DNA of 64,000 nt from Carnegiea gigantea (taxonomy: Eukaryota > Streptophyta > Magnoliopsida > Caryophyllales > Cactaceae), in contig JAKOGI010000002.1 of NCBI GenBank assembly GCA_029747015.1, forward strand, positions 2,450,001 to 2,514,000, written 5' to 3'. The stretch's first letter is position 1. Each line of letters begins with the position of its first letter. Shown piece after piece: positions 37,901 through 47,331 of the stretch. Made by a program: the position numbers and the translations under genes. The notes under the pieces were generated by a model. The model worked only from the letters and a program-made list of their open reading frames with translations, made no database searches and was not told the DNA's origin.

Positions 37901-40900
37901 TAGGGGTGGACGACGGCGACGGAAAGTTGAAGATTGGAGATTTTGGTCCAAGGTGGAGATTGTTGGGTTTTATGGCCCAAAATCTCGAGTATCGGCACGG
38001 GGAGCCCATGCTGCACAGACACGGGCGTGCCAAGACGAAGAGCCGAAGACGAGCGGGACAGAAAACTGGCACGGGGGTGCCGTGCCATATGGCACGGCCG
38101 TGCCATGTGACACGGGGTGACCGTGCCACGGGGCACGGTCGTGCCACGTGTCTTTTCGCCGCCTCTTTCGGATGCGGCTAGGGTTTCTGTCTTCAAGGAG
38201 GACTCCTCTGCGGCGGCTAGGGTTTTTCCAAAAAAGGGGAAAACCCTATTCTTCAGGCCCTATAAAAGGAGGGTCAAGCCTAGGTTTCAAAACACTCCAG
38301 TATAGAAAACACATTGAGAGAGTGAGGTTATTTGTGAGAGAATTCAATTGAGAGTATTGTAATTCTGCTCTTAATCACTGAAGTGATTGTGGTGTACCAC
38401 TCTGCTCATAGTGAAATTTGTCGGTGTGCTGTCACCGTCCGTGGTTTTTTTCCCACATTGGGTTTCCACGTAAAAATTCTCTGTGTCCTTTATTCTTGTT
38501 TTTCATTGTTGCGTTGTGTTCTTGGTTGAATTCTGTTGCATTGTCACATCCTATTATTTCCTTTATTCCTAACAGTTTTTTTTCAATTGGGAGAGAATGA
38601 TGCAGCTGCAGAAGAAAGATAATCTGTCTAATATTAGGAATCTAGAATTTATTTAATATTTGAGAACTTATAGTATTTTGATATTTTTATATCATTTTCA
38701 TTGGTTTATTTTTAGATTATTTTAGATAAGTAATACTCAGGATTGATATTTAGCAGTATTTAAATAACATTAAGTTTCCTATTCTATATAGATTTGGTTT
38801 ATGTAGTTTGCTAATAATATTCTGAGTCTATAATCTATTATAAATAGATTATTTGTCTTAGGTGATTATTATCTATCATACATTATAGAATATTGAATGA
38901 ATATTGATCTGAGCACAGAGATGCCAATTCCTTTCTTCCGTCCTCCTCTCTAAATTTCTACCTTCTTTCCCTTTTTTCTACCCAATCTCTATCAATTTGG
39001 CACGAACGAGACAAGAGAGTTTTTGAGAGCATAGAGATGCCACTTCAATGATTTAAAGATAATTTCATCAAGTCTCTATATTTTTAGGATATGGAGAACT
39101 TTTGTTACTCTTCACTTGATATTTTTGATTTTATGGATAGTGAGCATATGGGATGTGTATAATCTTTTGTAGGATGCTAGCTTTGCATCCGACCTATCAC
39201 TTAGCCACCAATTGCAGAATTACAAGGAGTTTGAGGGAAAAGTTGAATGGGCAAGTGTAATATAGTAATATACTGATACAGCAAAATGGCATCAATTGTT
39301 TTATTGCTTAGTAATCCATTTAACTAGTTGTGAATCTGTTTAGAAGTTGTATTTTGTATGTTACCTATTGACACTTATCTTGATTTTTACCATAATTCAT
39401 AGATGAAGCAGAACCATAACTCATACAAAACTCATCAAGCTATCTTTCTCCCCAAACATGGATACCCTTATCACTTGACCACTAATTGCACGGGGGTATT
39501 CCTCGTCCTTGCTCCCCCTCAATAGCATAATTTCATGATCATCACCTCTCTTTGTGTTTGCCTTACTCCAAGTTCACCCAATGAGGCGATTGCATGACAG
39601 ATGCATGCATGATATTCTAGGTCTTCGGACTCAGACAGGGGCACTTATCACAGGTTCAGGTGATTAATCTCTTAACTTCTAGCGGGGCACATGCTTCAAA
39701 TTTTGGGCAGCCACCAATATGTACTTGTGTTAATGATATCTAGTAAAACCATCATTCAAATGATATTTCTCATCAATTTCACCAGATCAAAGGGTTCTGA
39801 AGTTTACTAAACTGATTCTACGAACATTTAAAAAAAAAAAAAAAAAAAATTGTCCACAAAGTTTCTAGCACACAACACCTATAAGGCACATCAATCATTC
39901 CACCGAGCATTTCTTTGCTCAAAGAACATGTTAGCATCCAAGAAATCCAACCAGTAGAGGATTCAGCTCAACTAACTGAAAATACAAAAGGGGGAAAAAA
40001 GGAAGGAATGCAAGTGCATAACTGAAAATGCAAGAACAAAGGAAAGGAACGTAAATGGACTTTCTTTTCCGTTTTTCTGATTGTTGGCGGTTTTTTTTCT
40101 CTTTCATCTTCCTTCTTCTCTTTCTACATTTTGTACAAATAGATATGCACTATTATATTCATTTGGGCTTCTGGTTTGATGCAATAGAACAATAAGCATC
40201 TTCTCTGCTCATATTCTCTAGAAGAATGGGGAAATCACTTCAGATCTTATCATGGTCTCAGAGCATGAGGTAAAGATTCTGAATCTCACCAATTTCTCTC
40301 TTCTCTTTCAATCGATTGAATAGATACTCCAATCGATTCAGCTTTATCAATCTTTCCTTATACTTTGATAGATTGAATCGTGCTTTCAATTGATCTAGCT
40401 TTCATTTAGAGAATCAGAATTCGATTTCTAGGGACCTTGTTTTTAGACATTCAATCATTTCATGATTAGCTATTCCATGGCCGTTCAAGGCAATCGCGAT
40501 TCACAAATAGAACCTACAGATCCTTTGTTTGTTCATCCTTCAGACAATCTAACTCAACGTCTTGTTTTAAATATCTTCAATGGAGAAAACTTTGATAACT
40601 GGAAACGATCTGTCATTATAGCTTTGTCTGCAAGACACAAACTAGCTTTCATTAATGGAAGCCCTGCTAGACCAGATCCTAATTCTCCTCCCTTTATACT
40701 CTGGCAAAGGAACAATGCTATGGTTCTATCATGGCTACTGAATTCTCTAAATGAGAATATCAGAAACAGTGTCTTGTATTTTGAAACTGCTCAAGATCTT
40801 TGGCGGGATCTGGACGGGAGATTTGCTCAGTCTAACAAGGCTAGATTATTCCAAGTTCCGAAGGATGTCTCATGTCTTACTCAAGGAGATTTAGACATTG

Positions 40901-43900
40901 CAAGTTACTACACCAAGGCTAGGCAATTGTGGGATGAATTAAGTGATGTCAGTGCCATACCTATGTGCACTTGTGCAAAATCTGAGTGTGGAATTAATGG
41001 CAAATTACACAACTATACTGAGGAGCAAAAACTCATCCAGTTCCTACGGGGACTCAATGGAAGTCATACTACAGTAACGGGGAACATTATGACGATGTCA
41101 TCTTTTCCTTCTTTGAGTCAGGCCTACTCTCTTCTTGTTCAGGAAGAAAAACAAAGACAGATAAAGATTGAAACTCATTTTTTAAGTGAGAATGTTTCAT
41201 TGTCAGCTGGGGCCTCCCAACAGTCAAACACCTTCAAGAAGTTTGAACGAAAGAGAACATCATTGTCTTGTGATCACTGCAAAAGGACAGGAGACACTAT
41301 AGACAAATGCTATAAGATACATGGTTATCCAAACAAACCTGGAAATAGAGGCAGAGGTGCTCATCATCAAAGTCAAGGCAGAAAGGCCTACAATACTTGG
41401 ATTGAGAATGAATCTCAGGATACTCCATCTGATACCCAAACCCCAATGGCACCAGGATCAAACGCTGAGCAAAGCAACCAACTGTTTCAGTTTCCTTCAA
41501 ATTTTTGACAAGCCCCGGTGAGCAAAAGCACAATGATCAAGTTGTTTCTATAGCAAATATGGCACGTATCACACCACCTGCAGTCTCAGTTGCTTATAAT
41601 TCCAACGCAATGTGTTATAGTTGCAAATTAGATAATGATTGTTGGGTACTAGATTCTGGAGCAAGTGACCATATGAGCTTTGACAACAAAGCTCTACGTG
41701 ATTTATGCTTGCTTGAAAAACCTGCATCAGTTTGTTCACCAAATGGTTACAAAGTTTAGGTCACGCATTATGGGAAGCTGAGATTAAATTATTACATTGA
41801 ACTCAATCATGTACTCCTTGTCCCTTCAAGTATAATTTGTTATCAGTTAAGAAGTTGACCAGTCAGCTGCATTGCGAAATGGTTTTTTCTGAGGATTTGT
41901 GCATCTTGCAGGGCCCTTCTCTGAAGAGGCCAGTGGCAATTGGTAGAGAAGCTTTCGGCTTATACATTTTGGACTGAAGATTGATGAATGAAGTGAAGTT
42001 TGGAGAATTTTTTGTTGCAAAATATCCTGTTTGTAATATCCTGTTTCTTACAAGTAGAGACTCAGAGGTATCACGTAATCAAGCTTCTAAGGAGCTGAGT
42101 TTTGATATTTGACATAAAAGAATTGGTCATGTTCCTATTAAGAGAATGAAACTGTTGCACCTGATTTTGTTTCTCCCAATTGTGATGAAGATGTGACTTG
42201 TGATATCTGTCCTAAAGCAAAGCAGCAAAGGCTGCCATTTCAACTTAGTACAATTTCCACTTCTACACATTTTGAGCTTGTCCATGTGGACACCTGGGGT
42301 CCCTATCATATCAAAACCTATTCAGGTCATAGGATTTTCTTAACCATAGTGGATGACTACACAAGGGCTACCTTGACCCACTTGATGGTGACAAAGGATA
42401 AGGCATTTGATCTGATCAAATCCTTTGGGAGAATAGTTCATACACAATTTTCAGGCATTGTCAAGATAATCAGAACTGATAATACCTTAGAGGTGGGAAA
42501 GAGTAATGTAGCCTTGGATTTCTTTGCATCCACTGGAATTATACAGCAAACTAGTTGTGTCCAAACCCCACAACAAAAAGGAATGGTAGAACGGAAACAC
42601 AAGCACCTTCTTGAGGTCTCCAGGGCCTTATTATTTCAATCAAATCTGCCCCTAAGATTTTGGGGATATTGTGTCTTGATTGTAACTTACTTGATCAACA
42701 GGCTGCCTAGCAAAGTGTTAAAGAATAGGAGTCCAATTGAGGTCCTTTATGGCAAACCACCTTATGAACATCTCAAGGTGTTTGGGCGCTCATGCTACAT
42801 GTTTACACATAAGCATGGAAGAGACAAATTCCAAGGCAGGGCAATTCCATATATTTTTTTTAGCTATCCACATGGAAAGAAAGCATTCAAGGTAATGGAC
42901 CTTGAAACACAAAAGATCTATAATTCCAAGGATGTCGGCTTCCATGAGAACATATTTCCATTTTCATATTCATTCCACAAGCCTATGTTTATGCTCACCA
43001 GACCAGAGGGCATTGATGAACACCCTATTTTATTTACAGATCCTATAAATACAGATCCCGTGGCTTCAGATCAGATTCATCAGCAGCATTACGCCGTGCA
43101 CAATCAAAACTCAAATAGTACTTCTATCAGAAGATCCAGTAGAACACACAAGGCACCAAGTTACCTTAATGACTATGTTCATTCCACATATGCTGAGCCC
43201 TTCTGTTTTACTACTCTCACAAGTCTAAGCCTCCAACCACCAACACTGCCTTCACACTGCCTTCGTACCACAAGTCCGCAGCTCCTTGAAAGACTAAACT
43301 TTACTGAACCATAGTCTTATGCAGAAGCTACATTGCATCCAAACTGGCAAGCTGCAATGGACGAAGAGTTACAAGCCCTTCAAGACACTAAAACGTCGGA
43401 CATAGTTCCACTTCCCCAAGGCAAGAAGCTCGTACCTGGCAAATGGGTTTACAAGGTGAAATGTAAGGCAGATGGTAGCATAGAGAGGTTCAAGGCTAGA
43501 CTTGTGGTGAAGGGTTTTACTTAGAAAGAAGGAATAGATTACACAAAGACTTTCTCTCCAGTTGTCAAGATGACAACTATGAGAGTTTTGATGACGGTTG
43601 CTGTGAAAAAGGGATGACATTTAAATAATGCTTTTCTTCATGGAGATTTACATGAAGAAATTTACATGAAGTTACCTTTGAGAATACATTCAGATGTCCC
43701 ACATGCAGTTTACAAGTTAAGAAAATCTCTATATGGCTTCAAACAGGCTTCAAGACAGTGGTATGCCAAGCTCAGGGAGGTGTTTCTTAAGAGAAGATAC
43801 AAGCACTCTGAAAATAATTATTCCCTTTCTTGCAAGCAAGACAAAACTTCGATAGTTTTCCTGGCAGTATATGTGGATGATGTACTGCTGACAAGAAATG

Positions 43901-46900
43901 ACGCGGAAGAAATAACCTCTCTTAAGGTTTTTCTTGATACCAACTTCAAAATTAAAGACCTAGGATATACAGATCTCTTCCTCGGTATTAAACACTGAGC
44001 ATGGGCTATTTCTCAGACAGAGAGAATTTACAATGGATTTATTGAAAGAATTTGATCACCTTCAGCTGAATGCAGTAGTTTGTCCATTGGATTGCAGTAT
44101 GAAACTCAGACTAGATGAGGGTGCACTTCTACAAGACCCTCCTGTCTACAGAAGGTTGGTGGGAATGCTCAATTTTCTCACAAACACCATGCCTGACATA
44201 GCTTTTTCGGTCCAGCATCTTAGTCAATTTTTACAAGCTCCCAGAGAACCACATATGAAAGCTGTGGTCCATGTCCTTAGGTACTTAAAAGATGCACCTG
44301 CTCTGAGAATTCTTCTCAACAACAATCCAACCTTTGATGTCCTAACATACTGTGACACTGATTGGGCTTCTTGCCCTCATAGCAGGAAGTCCTTTTGGCA
44401 ACACTTTAATCTCTTGAAAATCTAAGAAACAAGTTACAATATCTCTCTCTTCAGCTGAAGTTGAGTACAGGAGTCTACGGAGGCTTACAGGTGAATTATG
44501 TTGGCTAAGCAGATTGCTAAATGAGCTCACTATCACTTCCGTCACCCCAATTCCAGTGAAGTGTGACAACCTCGCTGCCATCTACATTTGCCCAAAATTC
44601 AGTTTTTCATGAGAGAATCAAACACATACAGATAGATCACCACTTTGTCACATGGAAGGACTCATGAGTTTAAGTCATGTACATACCAAGGCTCAATTGG
44701 CTGATATATGCACTAAGCCCCTCGTTGGTCCTATTCATCACTTTATCATGTCCAACTTGGGGGTTCATTCACCCTCCAATTTGAGAGGGGTGTTAGCATT
44801 AGAAATCCAACCACCAGAGGATTCAGCTCAACTAAATGAAAATGCAAGGTAAAAAAAAGGAAGGAATGCAAGTGCATAACTAAAAATGCAAGAAAGAAAA
44901 GGAATGCAAATGGACTTTCTTTTTTCTTTTTCTGATTGTTGGCGGTTTTGTTTTCTCTTTCTTCTTCCTTCTTCTCTCCACATTTTATATAAATAGATAT
45001 GCACTGTTGTATTCATTTGGGCTTTTGATCTGATGCAATAAAGCAATGAGCATCTTCTCTGCTCACGTTCTCTGGAAGAATGGGGAAATCACTTTAGATC
45101 TTATCAAAACAGTGCATGTTCGAAACGCGTAATTGTGGACGTCATTTTTCACCTACTCAGAATTTGTATCCTATAGAGAGAGATTAATAGACCAAGTCAA
45201 TTAGGAAGTTAACCATTAATCTAGTTCAGTTTAAATAAACCCAAAATGTATGTAGGACTATGTGCTTTGTTCAGATCATCCTACATTATGTAAGCATGAC
45301 TTTTCATAAAATTTAAGTGGGAAATCTCTCGAAGCTCCTCCAAAATGTCCAAACTAGATAAAATTTTAAAACTCTATAATTGAAGGACTATCCACAAGCT
45401 TCAAAACTAGGGGAGTATCTTTGTGGGGTGAGGGTAAGCCGTTTTCAGAGTTATTAAATATATATAATGTATTACTTATAATGCACAAAGTAATTGCTTA
45501 TACAACGATATAACTTAATTTTAAGTAGAGATTGGTAGTTCAATATTATCCCCTAAATTACTTATAATGCACAAAGTAATTTGACCAGGGGAATAATTGC
45601 TTATACAGCGATAACACCCAATGTTAGAAACTTCTGTCAATTCATTGGACTAAATCTAGTAGACTAGGAGTTTGGCCAATCAAACGCTTATTAGAAAGGA
45701 AAATTAAAATAATTACTGTATTTCCTATCCTTCCATTTAGTACTTACATCTATCTTCTTTATACATAATTCCAGTACTATCTTGACTACATTTCTGGACA
45801 AATAAAATTACAAATGGGGTATCAGATCCTAATGAGAACTTCTACAGGGTTTCTATGATGTATTAACTGGGAGATCATAGAGTGGACATTCTTTCGAAGC
45901 ATAAGATATAGGACGTGTTCGGCAACAGCGTTTTGGGTAGCGTTTGGCGTTTTGACTAAGTCAATACACTCATCACATAATTTTTAGTGTTCGGTAACGT
46001 AGTGTTTTGACTAGCATTTCAAGTAGCATTTAGCATTTTAAGTAACGTTTTTGAAAAGCTAATAGTATTAACGTTTTACATTCAAAAGTAGCGTTTCATA
46101 TTTTTTTATCAAAAATTACCCTTTGAAAATTTTATCTTTGGAAATTATCTACATCCTTTTATGTCAATTTACATTAATCAACTAATCCAATAACTAAATT
46201 TACCGAACACATTTTATTCAACTGCACTTCTAAACAGCTATTCGCTAACAGCTAAATTAGAAACGCTATCCACTAGCTGAACCGCTATCCGCTATCCAAA
46301 CCGCTATCTGCTATTTAAACCGCTAATTTTGCCGAACAGGGTCATATATGGAATATATATCAACATACTGTAGGAATGACCTCATAAACAACCAGCCTGT
46401 TCACGTGGGGGTTTGCAATATAGTGCATAGGATTACATTCAGATTGTTCTACGGAAATGTGATTTTGTGCCAAGTTGTTGGAGCCATTAAGATTGACTAA
46501 GTCTAGCATTCAATGTATTAGCACTTGCTTTTTAGTGTTTTCAAAATCACCAGAATCTGCTATAAATCACCTTCAGGAAAACCAACACCAAAATGTTTCC
46601 AAGAAGTACATAATTCATGCCCTTATCTTGCTCACTACAATGCAATCTGGATTCATGTTTATTGAAATCCTGGTTAAAGAACTGCTCGAATGAAAAATAT
46701 TTTGACTGTATCCCACGGCCATGTTTCCCAAACTAAATGAAATCAAATCGGCACACGCCCTCCCTGTGCAGCGGACCTCATTTCTAACACACATATTCAC
46801 GGAATAAAGAAGAAAATTTCCATTTATGAATCAAATCGAAAACCCTAGCCAACATCTTTAAATCTGAGACCGCCATAACAGGCAAACAAAGAACTTTAGT

Positions 46901-47331
46901 GGACTTAATCCTTGCTAAGTCTTGGAGAGTACGAATGCAATTGCACACCTCAATCAAGGTAGGTTTTGGGACAGCTCTATGTACCATTTGCTGTACTTCC
47001 TAGGATTTCAACCTAGTAACAAGCTCCCACTTGATGATGAGTATCAGAACTCCCATTTCAAGCACTGAAAGTCAAAATTCATGGGAACCAAAAAAGGTAA
47101 ACCCGTGTATAGCGACTGCATATGAGAGAAAGAAGAGAGAGAGAGAGACCTGGAGCTGCAGTACTCAAAGAGCTTCCCAGTGGAAGAGAAGACAATAAGC
47201 CCAATTTCAGCATCACACAGAGTTGAGAGCTCCTGAGCTTTCTTGATTAACCCTCTTCTTCTCTTTGAAAAAGTCACCTGCCTTGCCGTTGCATTGTCAA
47301 TCTTCTTGATCTGGATTCTCTGCCTCACCAT
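16752..47331 (-). CDS. SVP-like: MIKC-type MADS-box transcription factor, StMADS11/SVP clade (complete, 7 exons)
   Basis: The exons, 5' to 3', are 47331-47150, 20871-20799, 17501-17437, 17347-17248, 17171-17130, 17038-16997 and 16919-16752. All introns are GT-AG, the phases match, and the lengths (182, 73, 65, 100, 42, 42, 168) follow the usual MIKC plan. The 223-residue product has a MADS domain (1-60), a short I region (61-85), a K domain (about 86-168, with [19 protein letters not shown] at 113-131) and a C-terminal tail ending in DTSLRLGLP (210-218), a signature of the SVP/StMADS11 clade. Relatives are nuclear CArG-box binders that dimerise with other MADS proteins and repress or time flowering, or control abscission zones and bud dormancy. 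Exon 2 is 73 nt rather than the usual 79, a two-codon loss in the I region. Intron 1 is about 26.3 kb and retroelement-filled. Joining exon 1 across it is inference, supported by phase, orientation and the lack of any other exon 1 upstream. Confidence 0.85.
16997..17038 (-). CDS. SVP-like: MADS gene exon 6
   Basis: Canonical 42-nt exon encoding [14 protein letters not shown], between GTGCAG and GTAGGG. Confidence 0.9.
17130..17171 (-). CDS. SVP-like: MADS gene exon 5
   Basis: Canonical 42-nt exon encoding [14 protein letters not shown], between TTTTAG and GTAAAG. Confidence 0.9.
17248..17347 (-). CDS. SVP-like: MADS gene exon 4 (K-box core)
   Basis: 100 nt, the canonical length for this exon. 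It encodes the amphipathic helix [20 protein letters not shown] and ends RRAK, with donor AAAG/GTACGT. Confidence 0.92.
17437..17501 (-). CDS. SVP-like: MADS gene exon 3 (start of K domain)
   Basis: Acceptor TTTCTAG, 65 nt, encoding [20 protein letters not shown] plus LR, donor CTAAG/GTAACC. It corresponds to the family segment that reads LxKEVAEKxxxLR. Confidence 0.88.
19018..20406. mobile_element. PIF/Harbinger-like element, outer, about 1.4 kb
   Basis: The ends are GGCCCTGTTCTTTTC on the left and the complement of GGTCTTGTCCTTTTC on the right, with TTA-like flanks (TTAA on the left, TTAG on the right). It has no transposase ORF. The interior has many GAGTGGG-type repeats and is interrupted by a second family member at 19352-19682. 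Confidence 0.65.
19352..19682. mobile_element. PIF/Harbinger-like MITE, inner, 331 bp
   Basis: The ends are GGCCTTGTTCTTTTC and the complement of GGGTCTGTTCTTTTC, with a 3-bp TCA duplication at 19349-19351 and 19683-19685. The interior repeats CTTCAACCCACTTCAACC-like units. Confidence 0.8.
20799..20871 (-). CDS. SVP-like: MADS gene exon 2 (I region)
   Basis: After acceptor TTTGAAG, this encodes [20 protein letters not shown] and ends CCAG/GTGCAG. It aligns with the family motif MxxIIxRHxLHxxNLDKLExP. It is 6 nt shorter than the usual 79 nt, in phase. Confidence 0.88.
20872..22949 (-). other. SVP-like: MADS intron 1, 3' part
   Basis: AT-rich intron. A minus-strand ORF at 22017-22289 beside an A/T homopolymer run (21990-22003) may be a retroposed fragment, but no family is recognised. 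No MADS exon was found here. Confidence 0.5.
23501..24712 (-). mobile_element. TRIM-like miniature LTR retrotransposon
   Basis: Two direct repeats start TGTTAGGAAAATTTTAAATA at 23501 and 24235, each about 0.46-0.48 kb. In minus-strand orientation the LTR ends CCTAACA and is followed, after AG, by TGGTATCAGAAC (24232-24221), a primer-binding site for initiator tRNA-Met. The interior is under 0.3 kb with no ORF. The right edge (about 24712) and the TSD are uncertain. Confidence 0.75.
25045..25375 (+). repeat. 330-bp dispersed repeat, copy 1
   Basis: Direct repeat of 28470-28806, beginning TATATAGATATTTTTTTAGA and ending near CAACCTTGTAACTA. It carries CCCGTGTTGGATA and GGACCCTTATCCAAACTCC. It lies inside the decayed copia. 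Confidence 0.85.
28015..28469 (+). mobile_element. LTR fragment with GC-rich palindromes
   Basis: The first part matches, in reverse, 32830-32905 (ACCTCATTTTACCCCTTATT type). The stretch 28311-28425 is filled with near-palindromes such as GCACGGCCGTGC. It is truncated on the right. The element type is probably Ty3-like, inferred from its resemblance to the solo LTR at 14250. Confidence 0.6.
28470..28806 (+). repeat. 330-bp dispersed repeat, copy 2
   Basis: Copy of 25045-25375, placed immediately before the first RRM fragment. Confidence 0.85.
28815..29400 (+). pseudogene. PTB-like RRM fragment, copy 1
   Basis: An open frame from about 28923 encodes [20 protein letters not shown], then an RNP1-like [17 protein letters not shown] and [12 protein letters not shown]. 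This matches the RRM of polypyrimidine-tract-binding proteins (family pattern VFSxYGxVExxxxFQKSxxF...QxIYDGCCxLxI). The frame ends at 29249 and is followed by a frame with [15 protein letters not shown] and stops. It is a broken captured fragment, 85-90% alike to 31003-31620. Confidence 0.7.
30242..30612 (+). mobile_element. LTR of a non-autonomous retrotransposon, first
   Basis: Homologous along its length to 38625-39000 (TAATATTAGGAATC...CTACCCAATCTCTATC). It is followed by TGGTATCAAAAT (30615-30626), a decayed tRNA-Met primer-binding site. A TATAAATA box is at about 30566. Confidence 0.7.
31003..31860 (+). pseudogene. PTB-like RRM fragment, copy 2
   Basis: The frame 31065-31361 extends further upstream than copy 1 and shows the PTB lead-in [20 protein letters not shown], then [20 protein letters not shown] and a stop at 31359-31361. 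After further stops, 31617-31862 reads [19 protein letters not shown], unrelated to PTB and rich in charged residues. It lies between the LTRs at 30242 and 38625, so it appears to be internal cargo of that element. Confidence 0.7.
31862..32905 (-). mobile_element. LTR-derived sequence, reverse orientation
   Basis: In reverse complement it matches the solo LTR 14250-15606 over its 3' two-thirds and the start of 28015-28469 at its right end. The GC-rich palindromic block is missing. The left edge continues into sequence reading (reverse) GCGGACGACACCCCAAATAC, possibly the start of an internal region. Borders are approximate. Confidence 0.65.
33200..33812 (+). repeat. 5' LTR of intact copia
   Basis: TGTTGGG...CCTAACA. 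A TATA box (TATAAAAG) is at 33499-33506. Upstream, 33229-33395 holds a cluster of near-palindromes built from GGCACGG and CCGTGCC. Confidence 0.97.
33838..37860 (+). CDS. Copia gag-pol polyprotein, 1340 aa
   Basis: The start at 33838 is the first ATG ([14 protein letters not shown]). The in-frame sequence upstream of it is the primer-binding site. Domains in order: gag with UBN2-like fold; CCHC zinc knuckle [14 protein letters not shown] at 245-258; aspartic protease DSG at 307-309; pre-integrase LWHMRLGHM; integrase with D496 (HSDLWGP), D559 (RTDNG) and E595, a D,D35E spacing; reverse transcriptase with [10 protein letters not shown] and YVDD at 1017-1020; RNase H with D1192, E1235 (TEAEY) and D1268 (YSDSQSA). 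No stop or frameshift. The protein would make virus-like particles and integrate new copies. Lineage is judged Tork/Tnt1-like from overall motif style. Confidence 0.96.
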   Translation: MSSIMKVDIQKFDGEISFNLWKVQMRAVLIQHGLWKVLQGPHVKPAGTTDEKWAEDQQKRRGKLTNEEWEELELKAVSAIQLCLAPHVLREVLDKVTAVDLWARLEELYMTKSLANKIRLKERLYTCRMAEGTPVQKHLNDFNSILVDLESLDVKIDDEDKAILLVVSLPPSYKHFKEIMLYSNTDTISFEDVKANLLSKEKFDHDIHTDQGEGLAVRGRTTEKKGNGNRKSRSKSRNPHANKTCHFCKKLGHIKANCWKLKNKTEEKGKTATADCVVESESDGDVLLATSLATTSGRGVNDNWVLDSGCTFHMCPRRDWFITYEPVESGVVLMGNDAECKVAGIGTVQIKTHDGTIRTLSKVRHIPDMTRCLISLGTLESNGCRIIMENGALKVAKGAMVMMKGLRQGSLYILQGATVTGVAAVSTADETMLWHMRLGHMSEKGMTILGKKGCLGNASTGKLDFCDHCVFGKQKRVSFSKASHRTQGVLDYIHSDLWGPSKVPSMGGKRYMLTFVDDFSRKIWVYFLRQKNETFSMFKKFKALVENQTGKRIKKLRTDNGLEFVESEFEEFCTANGIARHKTLVGKPQQNGVAERINRTLLERARCLLSTAGLWDRKAFWAEAISTACYLVNRSPHSSIEFQIPEEVWSGNPVDYSNLRVFGCPVYAHVNEGKLAPRAVKCMFLGYASESKGYRMWCPDSRKVIQSRDVTFNESDILSSGKNAAAPSTGAGTQQDTSMEVELETATAQGGAVEETMREVQVTEPGAISTKQPQEEVEHSIAHDRPRREIRRPARYNDDEGLIAFALSVAEEVSEGTEPSNYTEAITCPSSPNWVLAMQEEMESLQKNGTWELCNLPKGRRALTAKWIYKKKEGIPGVEDARWKARLVVRGCNQREGIDYNEVFSPVVRHTSIRLLLSIVILFNLELEQLDVKTAFLHGELEEEIYMKQPEGFAVPDQEHMVCKLKKSLYGLKQAPRQWYKRFDTFMIDNGYIRSRYDNCVYFRQYGDGSFIYLLLYVDDMLIASKDKTLISMLKSQLSKEFEMKDLGAAKRILGMEIHRDRKEGKLYLSQEKYLEKVLSKFKMRDCKAVSTPLAAHFKLSAECCPQTEEDIGRMSNVPYSSAVGSLMYAMVCTRPDLSHAVSVVSRYMHNPGKDHWEGVKWILRYVKGTVGKGLVFDRNKVATSDVVGYVDSDYAGDLDRRRSISGYIFTMCGGAISWKASLQSIAALSTTEAEYIAATEGVKEATWLRGLVMELGIPQSATVVYSDSQSAIHLTKNDAYHSKTKHISVKYHYVRDTVAAGEIMMKKVHTSENPADMLTKPLPTAKFEHCLDLVGVHSH
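37961..38574 (+). repeat. 3' LTR of intact copia
   Basis: Near-identical to 33200-33812. TATA box at 38261-38268. Visible differences are mostly single-base run-length changes and a few substitutions. Confidence 0.97.
38625..39000 (+). mobile_element. LTR of the non-autonomous retrotransposon, second
   Basis: Pairs with 30242-30612. Upstream DNA (GATGCAGCTGCAGAAGAAAG) also resembles that before the first LTR (GATGCAGATGAAGAATAAGG), so both are 3'-type LTR contexts of the same family. Confidence 0.68.
39001..39928. other. Intronic stretch without gene
   Basis: AT-rich, with a poly-A run at 39829-39849. No domain or element boundary is recognised. Confidence 0.5.
40462..41508 (+). pseudogene. 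Copia gag (348 aa, split from pol)
   Basis: It carries the Ale/Retrofit-type gag start ([19 protein letters not shown]) and UBN2-like core. The zinc knuckle reads [14 protein letters not shown], with D in place of the zinc-binding H. A TGA at 41506-41508 separates it from protease. Confidence 0.85.
41509..44790 (+). pseudogene. Copia pol remnant (protease to RNase H)
   Basis: Protease [11 protein letters not shown] is near 41643. Integrase at 42193-43314 keeps D (HVDTWGP), D (RTDN) and E (VERKH). RT at 43333-43998 has [12 protein letters not shown] and YVDDVLL and a TAG at 43522-43524. RNase H pieces lie at 44033-44700. Frameshifts and stops between these segments make it non-functional. Confidence 0.9.
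45107..45660 (-). other. SVP-like: MADS intron 1, between copia and duplicated segment B
   Basis: AT-rich. No feature was recognised, apart from a short direct repeat of about 35 bp around ACTTATAATGCACAAAGTAA (about 45471 and 45560). Confidence 0.5.
45911..46343. mobile_element. hAT-like MITE, 433 bp, private to copy B
   Basis: The ends are GGACGTGTTCGGCAA and the complement of GACCCTGTTCGGCAA. The interior has repeated GCTATCCGCTA and TAGCGTTT motifs. The same place in copy A (about 248) is empty. AT-rich flanks hide the TSD. Confidence 0.82.
46784..46987 (-). CDS. Small conserved ORF in MADS intron 1 (copy B)
   Basis: Same 67-residue ORF as at 730-933, with one substitution (K for E after RIKST). 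It lies about 160 bp into intron 1 in the sense direction. A CCTAG acceptor precedes EVQQ and the ORF Met. It would be a candidate cassette exon with its own stop codon. Confidence 0.4.
   Translation of the reverse strand: MVHRAVPKPTLIEVCNCIRTLQDLARIKSTKVLCLPVMAVSDLKMLARVFDLIHKWKFSSLFREYVC
47150..47331 (-). CDS. SVP-like: MADS gene exon 1 (MADS domain)
   Basis: Residues 1-60 plus two bases. It starts [19 protein letters not shown] and ends ...FEYCSS with donor CCAG/GTCTCT at 47150/47149. The ATG is the first in frame and sits at the normal family start. Confidence 0.93.

Larger units (their letters stand above)
33200..38574 (+). mobile_element. Apparently intact Ty1/copia (Tork/Tnt1-like) retrotransposon
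   Basis: LTRs of 613 and 614 bp differ at only a handful of sites. TSD GTTTT is at 33195-33199 and 38575-38579. The primer-binding site TGGTATCAGAGC (33815-33826) lies two bases after the 5' LTR, and a purine-rich AAGGTGGAGAT precedes the 3' LTR. One uninterrupted gag-pol ORF lies between. The element sits in MADS intron 1, opposite to the gene's direction. Every part needed for self-mobilisation looks present, so it is a young insertion. Confidence 0.97.
39929..45106 (+). mobile_element. Decayed Ty1/copia (Ale/Retrofit-like) element
   Basis: LTRs at 39929-40252 and 44791-45106 start TGTTAGCAT and end CTTATCA. The TSD is GAACA/AAACA (one transition). The primer-binding site is TGGTCTCAGAGC (40253-40264) and a purine tract GAGAGGGG precedes the 3' LTR. 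The two LTRs have several indels and many substitutions, so it is older than the element at 33200. Coding is broken in several places. Confidence 0.93.
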
